IMG/VR virus record: IMGVR_UViG_3300020165_000070
Span: 1-35,936 of that record
Length of the DNA stretch: 35,936 nucleotides
Direction: 5' to 3' (one strand)
Source of the DNA: a virus
Every line of letters starts with the position of its first letter. The first letter of the stretch is position 1. Under the pieces are notes generated by a model, which was not told the origin of the DNA, searched no databases, and saw nothing but the letters and a program-made list of their open reading frames with translations. This document shows, in pieces, positions 6,975 to 15,800 of the stretch. The translations under genes were made by a program, and so were the position numbers.

Positions 6975-7388
6975 ATGGCTTTTTCAACAGATGCAGACTT
7001 GATGGGAATCATTCCTGACATTTTAAGTTTTGGCATTGATTCATTTTCAGCAGATCACGCCAAAGCACAAGCAGATATAGAGCGAAAGATTCGTGCAGAT
7101 TGGTGGGACAAGCGAGGGTTTAGCGGTGAGTTAAACGCATCCTATCTGACCGATTCACAATGGACTCGCGCCAATGCTTATTTAGTCCTGTGGAAATACG
7201 CGCTACCTCAGTTAACCAACTGGGTTGATGGTGATCGATTCCAAGGCATGATTGATTTTTACAAGTCTCGTTATGCCGAAGAGATAGAGGCTGTATTTAA
7301 AGATGGCGTTGAATATGACGATGACAACAACGGCACGATTGATAACGATGAGAAAACCCCGATTAACGATGGTCGTTTAGTCCGATGA
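6975..7388 (+). CDS. Head-tail adaptor/connector with EF-hand-type loop
   Basis: First gene after the major capsid gene, in the position of HK97 gp6-like adaptors that extend the portal. The 137-residue protein is mostly helical and Trp-rich (DWWDKRGF, WVDGDRFQGMIDFYKSRY). Near the C-terminus, residues 115-126 form a canonical 12-residue EF-hand calcium loop, DDDNNGTIDNDE, with Asp, Asn, Gly, Ile and the final Glu at the expected positions. The end (RLVR) is short and basic. The stop overlaps the next start (ATGA). The adaptor role is inferred from position and size. Confidence 0.65.
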   Translation: MAFSTDADLMGIIPDILSFGIDSFSADHAKAQADIERKIRADWWDKRGFSGELNASYLTDSQWTRANAYLVLWKYALPQLTNWVDGDRFQGMIDFYKSRYAEEIEAVFKDGVEYDDDNNGTIDNDEKTPINDGRLVR

Positions 7389-7846
7389 GCCTAGCGGTCA
7401 AGGTTGATATTAAGCCCAAGAACTTTAAGGGCATTGCCAAAAAGCGGCAGAAAGAGATTCAGGCCGGAATTAAATTAGCTTTATCCAAAACAGCGCAAGT
7501 TGGTATTAATGTCATTCAAGACAGGACTGAAAAAGGCCAAGGGTATGAAGGAAAGTTTAAGCCTTATTCTAAAGGTTACGCAATAGCCAAAAAAAATGGA
7601 TGGCCTAGAAGCAAAGATAGGCGAAGTTTTTCTGGTGACGCTAGTGGGATTGTAAATCTTAATGTCACTGGGACGATGATTGGCGGCATGACAAGCAAGG
7701 CTAATAGCAAACGAGCAGTGATCTTTTTTACAAATCCAAAAATTACTGAAAGAGCAGCGAGAAACGACAGTATCAGACCTTTCTTTGGCTTTAATCGGCT
7801 AGAAGAAAAGCAACTGGCAAAAACATTTGAAAGGTTCTTACCATGA
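7385..7846 (+). CDS. Head closure/virion morphogenesis protein
   Basis: A 153-residue protein, basic in the N-terminal half, in the place normally taken by the head-closure or HK97 gp10/Mu gpG-like protein. Family-like stretches are TAQVGINVIQDRTEKGQGYEG, the YSKGYAIAKKNGW segment, VNLNVTGTMIGGM and IRPFFGFNRLEEKQLAK near the end. It overlaps both neighbours by 4 bp (ATGA), and so is part of the coupled connector operon. Its likely role is to seal the filled head or to dock the tail. Confidence 0.65.
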   Translation: MSLAVKVDIKPKNFKGIAKKRQKEIQAGIKLALSKTAQVGINVIQDRTEKGQGYEGKFKPYSKGYAIAKKNGWPRSKDRRSFSGDASGIVNLNVTGTMIGGMTSKANSKRAVIFFTNPKITERAARNDSIRPFFGFNRLEEKQLAKTFERFLP

Positions 7847-8277
7847 GCGTTCGAGAATCCATTGCAGAAAACATTGTGACAACCATCGGCAACATTATTA
7901 GCCCAGTGGACATTAAATATGTCACGCGAGAACCCTTCCAGTTTGACAAGTTATCCAACGCACAATACCCGGCTGTTTTAGTCAGAACGGCTGATGAGAA
8001 TCGAGAAGATTCGACCATAGGCGGTTCGATAGGCAAGCGCATGGCAACCATCAACTATGAGTTGGTTTGCTTTGTCAAAGGTGCGCTGATCGATCAGGCA
8101 AGAAACAACATCATTGAGGCAATCGAAGAGGGTCTTGATGTCGATAGAACAAGAGGGGGCTTTGCAAAAGATACGCAGATCACTCAAGTCGAAATAGATG
8201 AAGGCTCTATTGATCCAATCGGAGGAGTCATTTTGACGGTTCGCGTTTTGTACGAATACACGCGAGGCACAACCTAA
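7843..8277 (+). CDS. Tail terminator/completion protein
   Basis: A 144-residue protein between the head-closure gene and the tail tube gene, where tail terminator proteins (lambda gpU-like) lie. The N-terminal helix SVRESIAENIVTTI and the PAVLVRTADE strand are followed by YELVCFVKG and a helical RNNIIEAIEEGLDVDR. The C-terminus has the strands GGVILTVRVLYEYTRG. This alpha/beta pattern is common to the terminator fold. It starts within the ATGA overlap of the previous gene and is followed by a strong terminator. Confidence 0.65.
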   Translation: MSVRESIAENIVTTIGNIISPVDIKYVTREPFQFDKLSNAQYPAVLVRTADENREDSTIGGSIGKRMATINYELVCFVKGALIDQARNNIIEAIEEGLDVDRTRGGFAKDTQITQVEIDEGSIDPIGGVILTVRVLYEYTRGTT

Positions 8278-8296
8278 ATTAACCCAACTGAAACAG

Positions 8297-8319
8297 ACCG
8301 CCATTTGGCGGTTTTTTTT
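8297..8319 (+). terminator. Intrinsic terminator upstream of the tail tube gene
   Basis: Stem ACCGCCA (8297-8303), loop TT, stem TGGCGGT (8306-8312) and a T run to 8319. Identical in core to 6039-6061. Confidence 0.8.
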
Positions 8320-8362
8320 CGTCCACCAAAAAGCAACATTTTTCAACGAGAGGAAATACAAA

Positions 8363-8764
8363 ATGGCTACAGTCACAGGTCAATCAGGCGTAGTAAAATT
8401 ACAGTTATCAGGTACTTCAGAGGTCGCGGTTGGTGAGATCAGATCATTTACTTTGGAAACGTCTGCTGACACCATCGAAGATAGCGCAATGGGCGATACT
8501 GCCCGAACCTATAAGTCAGGCTTAGAGAGCAGCACTGTCTCTATAGAATGCTATTGGGATCAAGCAGACGCACAGCAATTAGTATTAGATGCTCGTGCCT
8601 CTATTGATTTTGAGATCAGCCCATCAGGTACAGCGTCAGGCTCCAAGAAATACTCAGGCACAGGCATTGTCACTAGTAAGTCAATCAACGCATCTTTTGA
8701 TGGCATGGTTGAGGCAAGTTTTAGCCTTCAGGTTTCTGGCGCAGTCACCGAAGCGGCTCACTAA
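8363..8764 (+). CDS. Major tail tube protein
   Basis: Abundant structural protein that stacks into the tail tube. The 133-residue product is rich in Ser, Thr and beta-strand pattern. Features include a GEIRSFTLETSADTIEDSAMGD segment, GLESSTVSIECYWDQAD, and a C-terminal SINASFDGMVEASFSLQVSG, all typical of small tail tube proteins with the shared tube/Hcp-like barrel. A good ribosome-binding site (AGAGGAAA) precedes the ATG. It follows its own terminator and lies directly before the tail assembly chaperone, its normal place. Confidence 0.85.
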   Translation: MATVTGQSGVVKLQLSGTSEVAVGEIRSFTLETSADTIEDSAMGDTARTYKSGLESSTVSIECYWDQADAQQLVLDARASIDFEISPSGTASGSKKYSGTGIVTSKSINASFDGMVEASFSLQVSGAVTEAAH

Positions 8765-9114
8765 TGGGTCTGGCTAAAGAGTTACGGTCAAGGCGAACGA
8801 TACCACTGCGCGAGGTAGTGGTTGATGCCTGGTCAGATGAGAATGGCGTTCCATTCAAACTGTTCTGCGGCAGCATCTCTTGCTATGACCTTAATGAACT
8901 GCAAAAGAAACATCCCAACTTTCTTGAGAATACGACAATCGGAGCAATGGTTGATCTGATTCTGATGAAAGCAATGGATGAAGGTGGCTCTAAGCTGTTT
9001 ACCTCTGCGGAAGATCGGATTGATCTGATGGGTGAGGAGACAGCGGTTATCTCTGAAATCGCCAATCAAATGTTTGCCGATGTTCAATCAGTGGAGACTG
9101 CTGAAAAAAACTAA
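8764..9114 (+). CDS. Tail assembly chaperone, short form (gpG-like)
   Basis: A 116-residue chaperone that coats the tape measure protein while the tail tube assembles. The N-terminus is basic and the C-terminus acidic. The reading frame ends right after the slippery sequence A AAA AAC with TAA, so this is the unshifted product; the -1 product is listed separately. The start overlaps the tail tube stop (TAATG). Position between the tail tube and tape measure genes is diagnostic. Confidence 0.85.
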   Translation: MGLAKELRSRRTIPLREVVVDAWSDENGVPFKLFCGSISCYDLNELQKKHPNFLENTTIGAMVDLILMKAMDEGGSKLFTSAEDRIDLMGEETAVISEIANQMFADVQSVETAEKN

Positions 9115-9254
9115 GGCGCGATCAATCAAGGATGAATTTGCTGTCTTTGGCTGATCGCTTGCATATGAGTATCGAACAAGCAGAGCAGATGTCTGTCACC
9201 CACTTTAACGAGTGGATGGCCTATTACCAATTAATGAGTGAGAACGATGGCTGA
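8764..9254 (+). CDS. Tail assembly chaperone, -1 frameshift product (gpGT-like)
   Basis: If ribosomes slip back one base at 9105-9111, reading resumes at CTA 9111 and stays open for 47 codons to TGA at 9252-9254, giving about 163 residues. The added part, with LADRLHMSIEQAEQMS and then HFNEWMAYYQLMSE, is exactly the kind of short helical T-domain (ending in a W.AYY motif) found in frameshifted tail chaperones of lambda-like phages. The extension has no start of its own and ends within the tape measure start region. The long form would recruit tail tube subunits to the tape measure. Confidence 0.8.
9105..9111 (+). promoter_or_regulatory. Programmed -1 ribosomal frameshift site (A AAA AAC)
   Basis: Classic X XXY YYZ heptamer in the correct frame (GAA AAA AAC TAA), immediately before the zero-frame stop. 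No strong downstream stem was identified by eye. The stop codon itself lies directly after the slippery site. Confidence 0.8.
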
Positions 9255-11079
9255 AAATACCAAGATTATTATCAGTGCAGTAGATAAAACCAAGAAAGGT
9301 TTTGGCTCTGTCACCTCTGGGCTAAAGAAAGTCACTGGCGCAGTGTTTTCTATGCGAACCGCTTTGGTTGGCGTAGCAGGTGTTGCAGGGTTTGGCTTAC
9401 TGGTTAAATCTTCATTAAACGCAACTGATTCATTAGCTAAGACGGCATCAAAGATCGGCACAACCACTGAGGCATTGAGTGCTTTACGGTATGCGGCAGA
9501 CATTACTGGCGTTGCGACAACCACGATGGATATGGCGTTGCAACGGTTTACCCGAAGAACAGCAGAAGCGGCAAAAGGAACAGGCGAGGCTAAGGGTGCA
9601 ATTCGTGAGTTAGGTATTAATGCTCAAGAGTTAAACCGAATGCCGTTAGACCAAAGAATGCTTGCTTTAGCAGACGCGTTTAGCGGAGTTAAAAGCGAGT
9701 CAGATCGCCTCAGATTAGCGTTTAAGCTGTTTGACAGTGAAGGTGCGGCATTAGTCAACACATTAGGTTTAGGCCGCGAGGGACTAGCTGAATTGCTTGG
9801 AGAGGCAAAGGCATTGGGCGCAGTAATGTCCAGTGATGCCGCTCAAGGTGTAGAAGATGCAAGCGATTCTCTTACAAAATTAAAGGCAATAACCAAAGGA
9901 TTGAGAGATCAGTTTGTTGCAGCACTTGCCCCTGCCATTGAATCCCTAACAACAAGATTCACAGAATTCTTTAAAAAGATTGCTGATGAAAAAGGCGGTG
10001 TTGAACAATTTGCCAAAGACATGGCAATTTCGTTTCTTAATGCCTCTGTTGCCGTTGTTCAGTCGCTTGATACTATTCTTACTAATGTTGGAAAGACGTT
10101 TGAGTTTTTCCGCAAAAAAGTGTCTGGCTTTGCCGCATGGGCAAACAAAACTGACTTAGATGATTTTACTCGCAGAGCAGATTTACTAAGCGATGCCTTT
10201 ACGGAAATTTCAACTGGAGCAACATTAAGTGCAAGTCAGATACGAAGTTTAGGGCTTGGTGATGCTGAACCTACTTTAGTCAATATTGTAAAAAGGTATA
10301 ACGAAGTAAATGATCGAATAGATGAATTGAAGGCCAAAATTAGTGGTGGCATGACTCCGATTGATTTATCTAATGTCATTGATGTCGATGCATTTAAAAA
10401 AGAAGTTGAAAGCCTTATTGCAATTATCGTGGGCGGTGGAGAAGGTGAAGGGTTAGTTCCAAAGGTTGCTGATGGTATTAGCAATATGCGTCAAGCCTTC
10501 AATGATTGGAAAGAAACCCTTGGCGATGTTGATATTGCTCTACAAGATGTAGCCAAACAAGGCATGAACAAGTTTACCGATGCCTTTACCGATGCAATCA
10601 CTGGGGCAAAAAACTTTGGTGATGCCATGAGAGATATGGCGAAGTCGGTAGTTGATAGTTTGATTAAAATGCTTGTCCAGTATTACATTACTAAACCACT
10701 GTTTGACGCTATCACTGGTAGCTTTGGCGGTGGTGGCAATGCAAATGCGGCAGGAAATGCGGCAGGGACAAATTTAGGCGGCAGCCGATCATTTAATGGC
10801 GGTGGATTCACTGGGATGGGTTCACGATCTGGTGGCGTAGATGGTAAAGGTGGATTCCCTGCAATACTTCACCCGAATGAGACTGTCATTGATCACACTA
10901 AAGGTCAATCATCTGGCGTAGTCGTACAGCAAACAATATACGTGACTACAGGCGTACAGCAAACCGTACGTGCTGAGATCGTACAGTTAATGCCTCAGAT
11001 AGCCCAAGCCGCTAAAGGTGCTGTTGCAGATGCTAGGTTGCGCGGTGGTAACTTCTCCAAAGCAATGGGGGGTGCATAA
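9247..11079 (+). CDS. Tape measure protein
   Basis: Sets tail length and helps DNA enter the cell. The 610-residue protein starts at ATG 9247 (MAENTKIII); GTG 9238 would also be in frame but is less likely. Residues about 33-53 are hydrophobic (TALVGVAGVAGFGLLV). The body is helical and Ala-rich, with GNA-type residues and the NFGDAMRDMAKSVVDSLIKM segment. It ends in a Gly-rich region (from about residue 490) and the GGFPAILHPNETVID motif that is usual at the C-terminus of lambda-type tape measures. At about 0.15 nm per residue the tail would be roughly 90 nm, short for a siphovirus. No peptidase domain is visible. Confidence 0.9.
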   Translation: MAENTKIIISAVDKTKKGFGSVTSGLKKVTGAVFSMRTALVGVAGVAGFGLLVKSSLNATDSLAKTASKIGTTTEALSALRYAADITGVATTTMDMALQRFTRRTAEAAKGTGEAKGAIRELGINAQELNRMPLDQRMLALADAFSGVKSESDRLRLAFKLFDSEGAALVNTLGLGREGLAELLGEAKALGAVMSSDAAQGVEDASDSLTKLKAITKGLRDQFVAALAPAIESLTTRFTEFFKKIADEKGGVEQFAKDMAISFLNASVAVVQSLDTILTNVGKTFEFFRKKVSGFAAWANKTDLDDFTRRADLLSDAFTEISTGATLSASQIRSLGLGDAEPTLVNIVKRYNEVNDRIDELKAKISGGMTPIDLSNVIDVDAFKKEVESLIAIIVGGGEGEGLVPKVADGISNMRQAFNDWKETLGDVDIALQDVAKQGMNKFTDAFTDAITGAKNFGDAMRDMAKSVVDSLIKMLVQYYITKPLFDAITGSFGGGGNANAAGNAAGTNLGGSRSFNGGGFTGMGSRSGGVDGKGGFPAILHPNETVIDHTKGQSSGVVVQQTIYVTTGVQQTVRAEIVQLMPQIAQAAKGAVADARLRGGNFSKAMGGA

Positions 11080-11639
11080 TGCCCTTAGCTTTTCCTAATG
11101 TTGGCATTCAGAATATGTCAATGCGCCTAAAGCGTGTTGTGGCTGTTGCTGAATCACCCTTCACTTTAGATACTCAGACCTATACTCACCAAGGCGCACG
11201 ATGGGAGGCAGAAATATCTTTACCACCACTTAGCCATGCACAGGCGAGATCAGTTGAGGCATTTATTGTTGGCCTTATCGGAAGGGAGGGGACTTTTACT
11301 TTTGGCAATCCACTACATACCAGTTCGGCTACGGCTACAACGTCAGGCTCTACCGCTATTAGATCGGAATCTTTAACCACAACATCAGGTGGTTCTGCTG
11401 TGAGTGCAGGAACTTACTTCCAGTTAGGTGATTACCTCTACATGGTGACATCTGACAAGTCAGCCGGGGCAGGGACATTAAACTTCCAACCGCCATTAAG
11501 AGCAACGATTGCCAGTGGTCAGGTATGTGATTTTACCCTTCCAAAATCCCTATGGCGTATGTCCTCCAATGACATTGGTTGGTCGATCAATGAGGCTAGT
11601 ATTTACGGCTTTACCTTTGCTTGTGAGGAGGCGTTATGA
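11079..11639 (+). CDS. Distal tail protein
   Basis: A 186-residue protein immediately after the tape measure gene. The N-terminal half (FPNVGIQNMSMRLKRVV, then GARWEAEISLPPLSHAQAR) and the C-terminal YGFTFACEEAL form the core expected of a distal tail/baseplate ring protein. Between them lies a Ser/Thr-rich beta region ending in GDYLYMVTSDKSAGAGTL and FQPPLRATI, a carbohydrate-binding-like or decoration insert seen in many such proteins. Overlaps both neighbours (ATGs at 11079 and 11636). Exact family not certain. Confidence 0.65.
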   Translation: MPLAFPNVGIQNMSMRLKRVVAVAESPFTLDTQTYTHQGARWEAEISLPPLSHAQARSVEAFIVGLIGREGTFTFGNPLHTSSATATTSGSTAIRSESLTTTSGGSAVSAGTYFQLGDYLYMVTSDKSAGAGTLNFQPPLRATIASGQVCDFTLPKSLWRMSSNDIGWSINEASIYGFTFACEEAL

Positions 11640-12418
11640 GTAGAACGCTAACTACCGCAATGAGCAATGCGCTTGTTGCTGATGTTGTCAGACCTATCTA
11701 CCTTGTCAACATGGAGTTTGATCAAAATATTGCGGCAGGTACTTTTGTCACAGGACACAAATATAAAATAGTTAGTGTTGGCAATACTAATTTTACAGCT
11801 ATTGGGGCAAGCGCAAACACGGTTGGCGTGACTTTTACTGCAACTGGTGCAGGTTCAGGAACTGGAATTGCAAGTGAAAGCCCTGCTGAATTAAATGTTT
11901 GGTCAGGCATGGGTGATCTATCCTATGGCGGTGAAACCTATACAGGGCTTGGTGATTTACTCAGCATTAGTGAAATTAAAGAAACAGCAGATGTTCAAGC
12001 TACCGGGATGAACGTCAGTTTAGCAGGGGTTAAATCCTCCCTGGTCACGATAGCAAAAGATCACGAATATCAAGGGCGCGAATTAACGGTTCGCCTTGGT
12101 GCGTTTGATTCATCAGGTTCTTTAATTGCTGATCCTGTCATTATCTTTTCTGGCTTTATGGATACCATGACTATTGCCGAGGCAGGGCAATATTCATCAA
12201 TCACTATTGCTGTTGAGAATAAGCTAATTGCCTTTGAGCGATCAAAAATTAGACGCTATACAGCAGAAGATCAAAAGATTGATCACCCTACAGACAAAGG
12301 CTTTGAGTTTGTAACCGCCATTGTAGAGAAAGAAATCATCTGGGGAAGGCCAACAGGGTCAGCAGGTGGCGGTGGATATGACGGCTCTCAAGACGGTGGA
12401 AATAGGCATCATGCATGA
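11636..12418 (+). CDS. Tail protein (DUF2163-like) with an inserted beta domain
   Basis: A 260-residue tail tip protein. The parts RPIYLVNMEFD (residues 19-29) and LNVWSGMGDLSYGGETYTG (86-104) read as one continuous family motif, but about 50 residues intervene. These include VGNTNFTAIGASANTVGV and FTATGAGSGTG, a small repeated module I recognise from unrelated phage structural proteins. The rest, with SLVTIAKDHEYQGRELTVRL and SITIAVENKLIAFERSKIRRY, matches the hub-associated family next to gpJ. The C-terminus is Gly/His rich (GGGGYDGSQDGGNRHH). It overlaps the GNAT gene by 4 bp. Confidence 0.65.
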   Translation: MSRTLTTAMSNALVADVVRPIYLVNMEFDQNIAAGTFVTGHKYKIVSVGNTNFTAIGASANTVGVTFTATGAGSGTGIASESPAELNVWSGMGDLSYGGETYTGLGDLLSISEIKETADVQATGMNVSLAGVKSSLVTIAKDHEYQGRELTVRLGAFDSSGSLIADPVIIFSGFMDTMTIAEAGQYSSITIAVENKLIAFERSKIRRYTAEDQKIDHPTDKGFEFVTAIVEKEIIWGRPTGSAGGGGYDGSQDGGNRHHA

Positions 12419-12867
12419 TAATTGCTCACGAATGTCTAGCGAATGTAAAAGAGGATATTAAACCTCTGCTAGAAAAACACTGGGAATTGGTTGCTCTTAA
12501 TCAAGGCACAATTAAATTAAACCCTGATTGGGAAAAGTACGCAGAGTTAGATGCAGCAGGGATATTGAGAATATTTACAGCCAGAGATCAAGGCGAATTA
12601 GTTGGCTATTGTGTACTGGTTGTATCACAAAGCCTTCATTACAAAGATCATGTCTTTGCAAATAATGATGTTGTTTTTGTCCTTCCTGATTCAAGAGCAG
12701 GGGCAACGGGTTATAAATTAATTAAATATGCAGAAGATCACTGCCGTGAAAATGGCATCTCTCTTTTAAACATCAATACTAAAGTTCATATTCCTTTTGA
12801 CAATTTAATGATTGGCATGGGATTTAATTTAATAGAGCGCATTTACTCTAAATGCTTTAAGGATTAA
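12415..12867 (+). CDS. GNAT-family N-acetyltransferase in the tail operon
   Basis: Predicted acyl-CoA-dependent acetyltransferase of 150 residues. The fold is visible: a helix and strand (ILRIFTARDQGELVGYCVLVV) lead to VVFVLPDSRAGATGYKLIKYAEDHC, the acetyl-CoA pyrophosphate-binding motif A (R..G.G/A..L). It ends with a GFNLIERIYSK C-terminal strand. It lies between the DUF2163-like protein and the gpJ-like hub, the position where an NlpC/P60 tail peptidase usually sits, and no peptidase is seen in the window. The start overlaps the previous stop (ATGATA). Substrate unknown; it might modify a virion protein or the host surface. Confidence 0.8.
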   Translation: MIIAHECLANVKEDIKPLLEKHWELVALNQGTIKLNPDWEKYAELDAAGILRIFTARDQGELVGYCVLVVSQSLHYKDHVFANNDVVFVLPDSRAGATGYKLIKYAEDHCRENGISLLNINTKVHIPFDNLMIGMGFNLIERIYSKCFKD

Positions 12868-12870
12868 GAA

Positions 12871-15800
12871 ATGGCAATAGCGTTAATAGCAGGTGTAGCG
12901 GCAATGGGTTCAGCGGCTATCGCAGGGATCGCTTGGTCTTGGGCGGCTTTTGCTCTTGGCGCAGGGTTGTCGATGGTATCGAGAGCGTTAATGCCAAAGC
13001 CCGATTTAGGCACTCAAATGGGTGGCCGATCTGTCATGACCAGAGAGGCGGCATCCTCTCGCAAGATTATCTATGGTCGTGCGCGTGTGGGCGGCAATGT
13101 TGTCTACCTTGAATCCACTGGCACTGATAATAAATACCTCTGGTTAGTCACTGCGATTGCAGGGCATGAAATAGATGCTTATGAACAGGTCTGGTTTAAC
13201 GATCAAAAGATTTGGGATGGTGGCTCATATGTTAGTGATTGGGGGTCGTATGTTGATATTGGTTTCTATAAAGGAGATCAAACGTCTGCGGATAATGCAT
13301 CACAACGAGGCACGGCAAGTTTAGTTTCTAATTCAACAAAATGGACTGACAATCACAAGCTACTCGATACCGCTTATATGGTGGTTAAACTCACCTATGA
13401 CCAAGAGCAATTTGCCCAAGGTCTGCCAAATATCTCTACCGTGGTTCGTGGCAAAAAGGTACTCGACCCAGAGACAAGCGCAACAGCGTGGTCACAAAAC
13501 CCTGCGCTCTGCATTTATGATTATCTTTTAGATTCAAAATACGGGTTAGCTGAATCAGCATCTAATATCCTTACATCGTCAATCAATACTGCTAAAGACG
13601 TATGCGATGAGACTGTCGCTTTAGCCGCAGGTGGAACTCAACCGCGTTATACAATGGATGGCGTTATTGATACCGCTGATTCAATTAAAGCCAATATTGA
13701 GAATATGACAGGCGCAATGATTGGTCGGCTCATTTATTCAGGCGGCAAGTTCGAGATTCATGCAGGTGAGTACGTTGCTCCTACAGTAACGATTGATGAA
13801 TCAATGATGGTTGGCGAGATCAGCGTTCAAACCAAGCAATCAAGACGTAATGCCTACAATGGCGTAAAAGGGGTGTTCCTTTCAGAAGAAGATAATTATA
13901 TTCTTGCAGACTACCCTGCTCAAATATCTAGCACTTATGCAACTCAAGATGGCGATCCAATCTATTTGGATATGCCTCTTCCATACACGGTCAATAATAT
14001 ACGCGCTCAGAGAATCGCTAAACTCGCTCTGTTCCGTTCTAGGCAACAGGAAGCCATTACCATCCCCTGCAACCTAAACGCCTTTAAATTCAAAATAGGG
14101 GACAATATCAATGTCTCCAATACTCGCCTTGGCTATTCCTCCAAAGTGTTTGAGGTTGTTGGTTATTCATTCGGGTTTAGTTCTGATCAAATGGTGGTCA
14201 ATGTCGAGGCTATTGAGACAGCATCTTCAATCTGGTCTTGGGATGAAGATGAAGAAGTATTCTTAGGCGCAGGTGAGGTTGCTTTATATGATGGGACAAC
14301 AGCCGCAGCACCTACTAATCTAACCGTTACTGCTGACAGCTACCTTGCAGATGATGGCACTTACAGCCCTTATTTTAATGTTACTTGGGATTACTCCGAC
14401 GATGCGTTTGTTGACCACTACATCGTGGAATGGCGAACAGGGTCTAATGATTACTATTCTCAAACAACCAAGACCAAACCCTTTGAGATACGCAGTTTAC
14501 AACAAGGCGCAAGCTATGATGTAAGGGTCAAGGCAGTCAATGAAATCAATGTTAGCAGTGCTTATCTTACAGGTTCGCAAACCCCTGCGACTGATACCAC
14601 CGCTCCTGATGTCCCGACTTCTGTATCAGCAGTGGGTGAATACAGGCAGATTACAATATCCTGGACTAACCCAACGCAAAAAGATTTATTAGGTGTTGAA
14701 GTGTTTAGGTCTGACACTGAAACAGGCACATATCTTTATGCAGGTAATGGCGACAGTTCATTTATTGATACTGATTTAGAAACGCCTAAAACCTATTATT
14801 ATAAAGTTAGGTCTTATGATCGGTCTTTTAATAAATCAAACTACGCGGCTATCGTTAGCGCAACATCTCGCAACGTAACAATTACTGCGCCTGATAATTC
14901 TGATGTTGTTATTTATGACGGTGAATCTGGCATTCCCCCATCTGTAACAACCGCTGTAGCAACAACCAGTTCAGACAGTAATACATTCTATTTAAAGCAA
15001 GATTACAAAGAGCATTTAGAACTTCATGTATCTTACCCAGTAGGGGCTTTAACTTCTGGCACTGTATCAGGTGAGACAAATGCTATTAACGCAGTTATGT
15101 CGCAGTTTAAGTTTCAGATTTACTATGCGCCTACTAGCAACCCAACTAGCTTCACGCAGTTTGGCTCTGATCTTATCTCACAACGTAAAACCACGACAGG
15201 TCAATTAATCAGTAATTACTTTGTTAAAACGACTGATCTTGGCAGCGGTAATTATAAAGCTGAGTTGCAAACTAAAACGCAAGTAAGAACAGCCTATCCG
15301 ACCCTAAGTGGATATCAGTTAGGCGTTATAGATGACGATTATAATCTAACAGAAATCACAACCGTCTATGATTTTCCGTCTGGTGAATATGTCTTTAAAG
15401 TTGTTGTCACTGTTACTGATGGCAGTTATTCACCTTACCCTGCAACTGGTAGCCCATCATCTACTTTGGCTAGAACTGTAAAAGCAGTTGGGTATCAGCA
15501 AGTTGAAAAAAGCGGTTACTCCTACGCCTTTGAGCCTTACTACCAACCAACAACTATTTTTAGAGATCGTGATAGCGATGAAGTCGTTAGGTTATCCGAC
15601 GGTGCTGATACGTTAGAAATTGCGGCTATCAATGATCAAGGCAAGCCAAGATTGTTAATGATTGGCCCAAACACAACAAACCCCTCATCTGGAGTTAGTT
15701 GGGGCGCATCCATAAACTTTGTTACTAGCTTTGACAGTTATTCAAATGGAGGGCTTGGGGAATACCAAATAGGTATTGATAAATCTGGCACTGGGTTATA

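Noticed and set aside
7978-8376. Minus-strand frame of 132 codons
   Set aside because: It opposes the tail terminator and terminator region and is a shadow of coding sequence on the other strand.
9231-9524. Minus-strand frame of 97 codons over the tape measure start
   Set aside because: Antisense shadow of the Ala-rich tape measure; no ribosome-binding site or neighbours in that direction.
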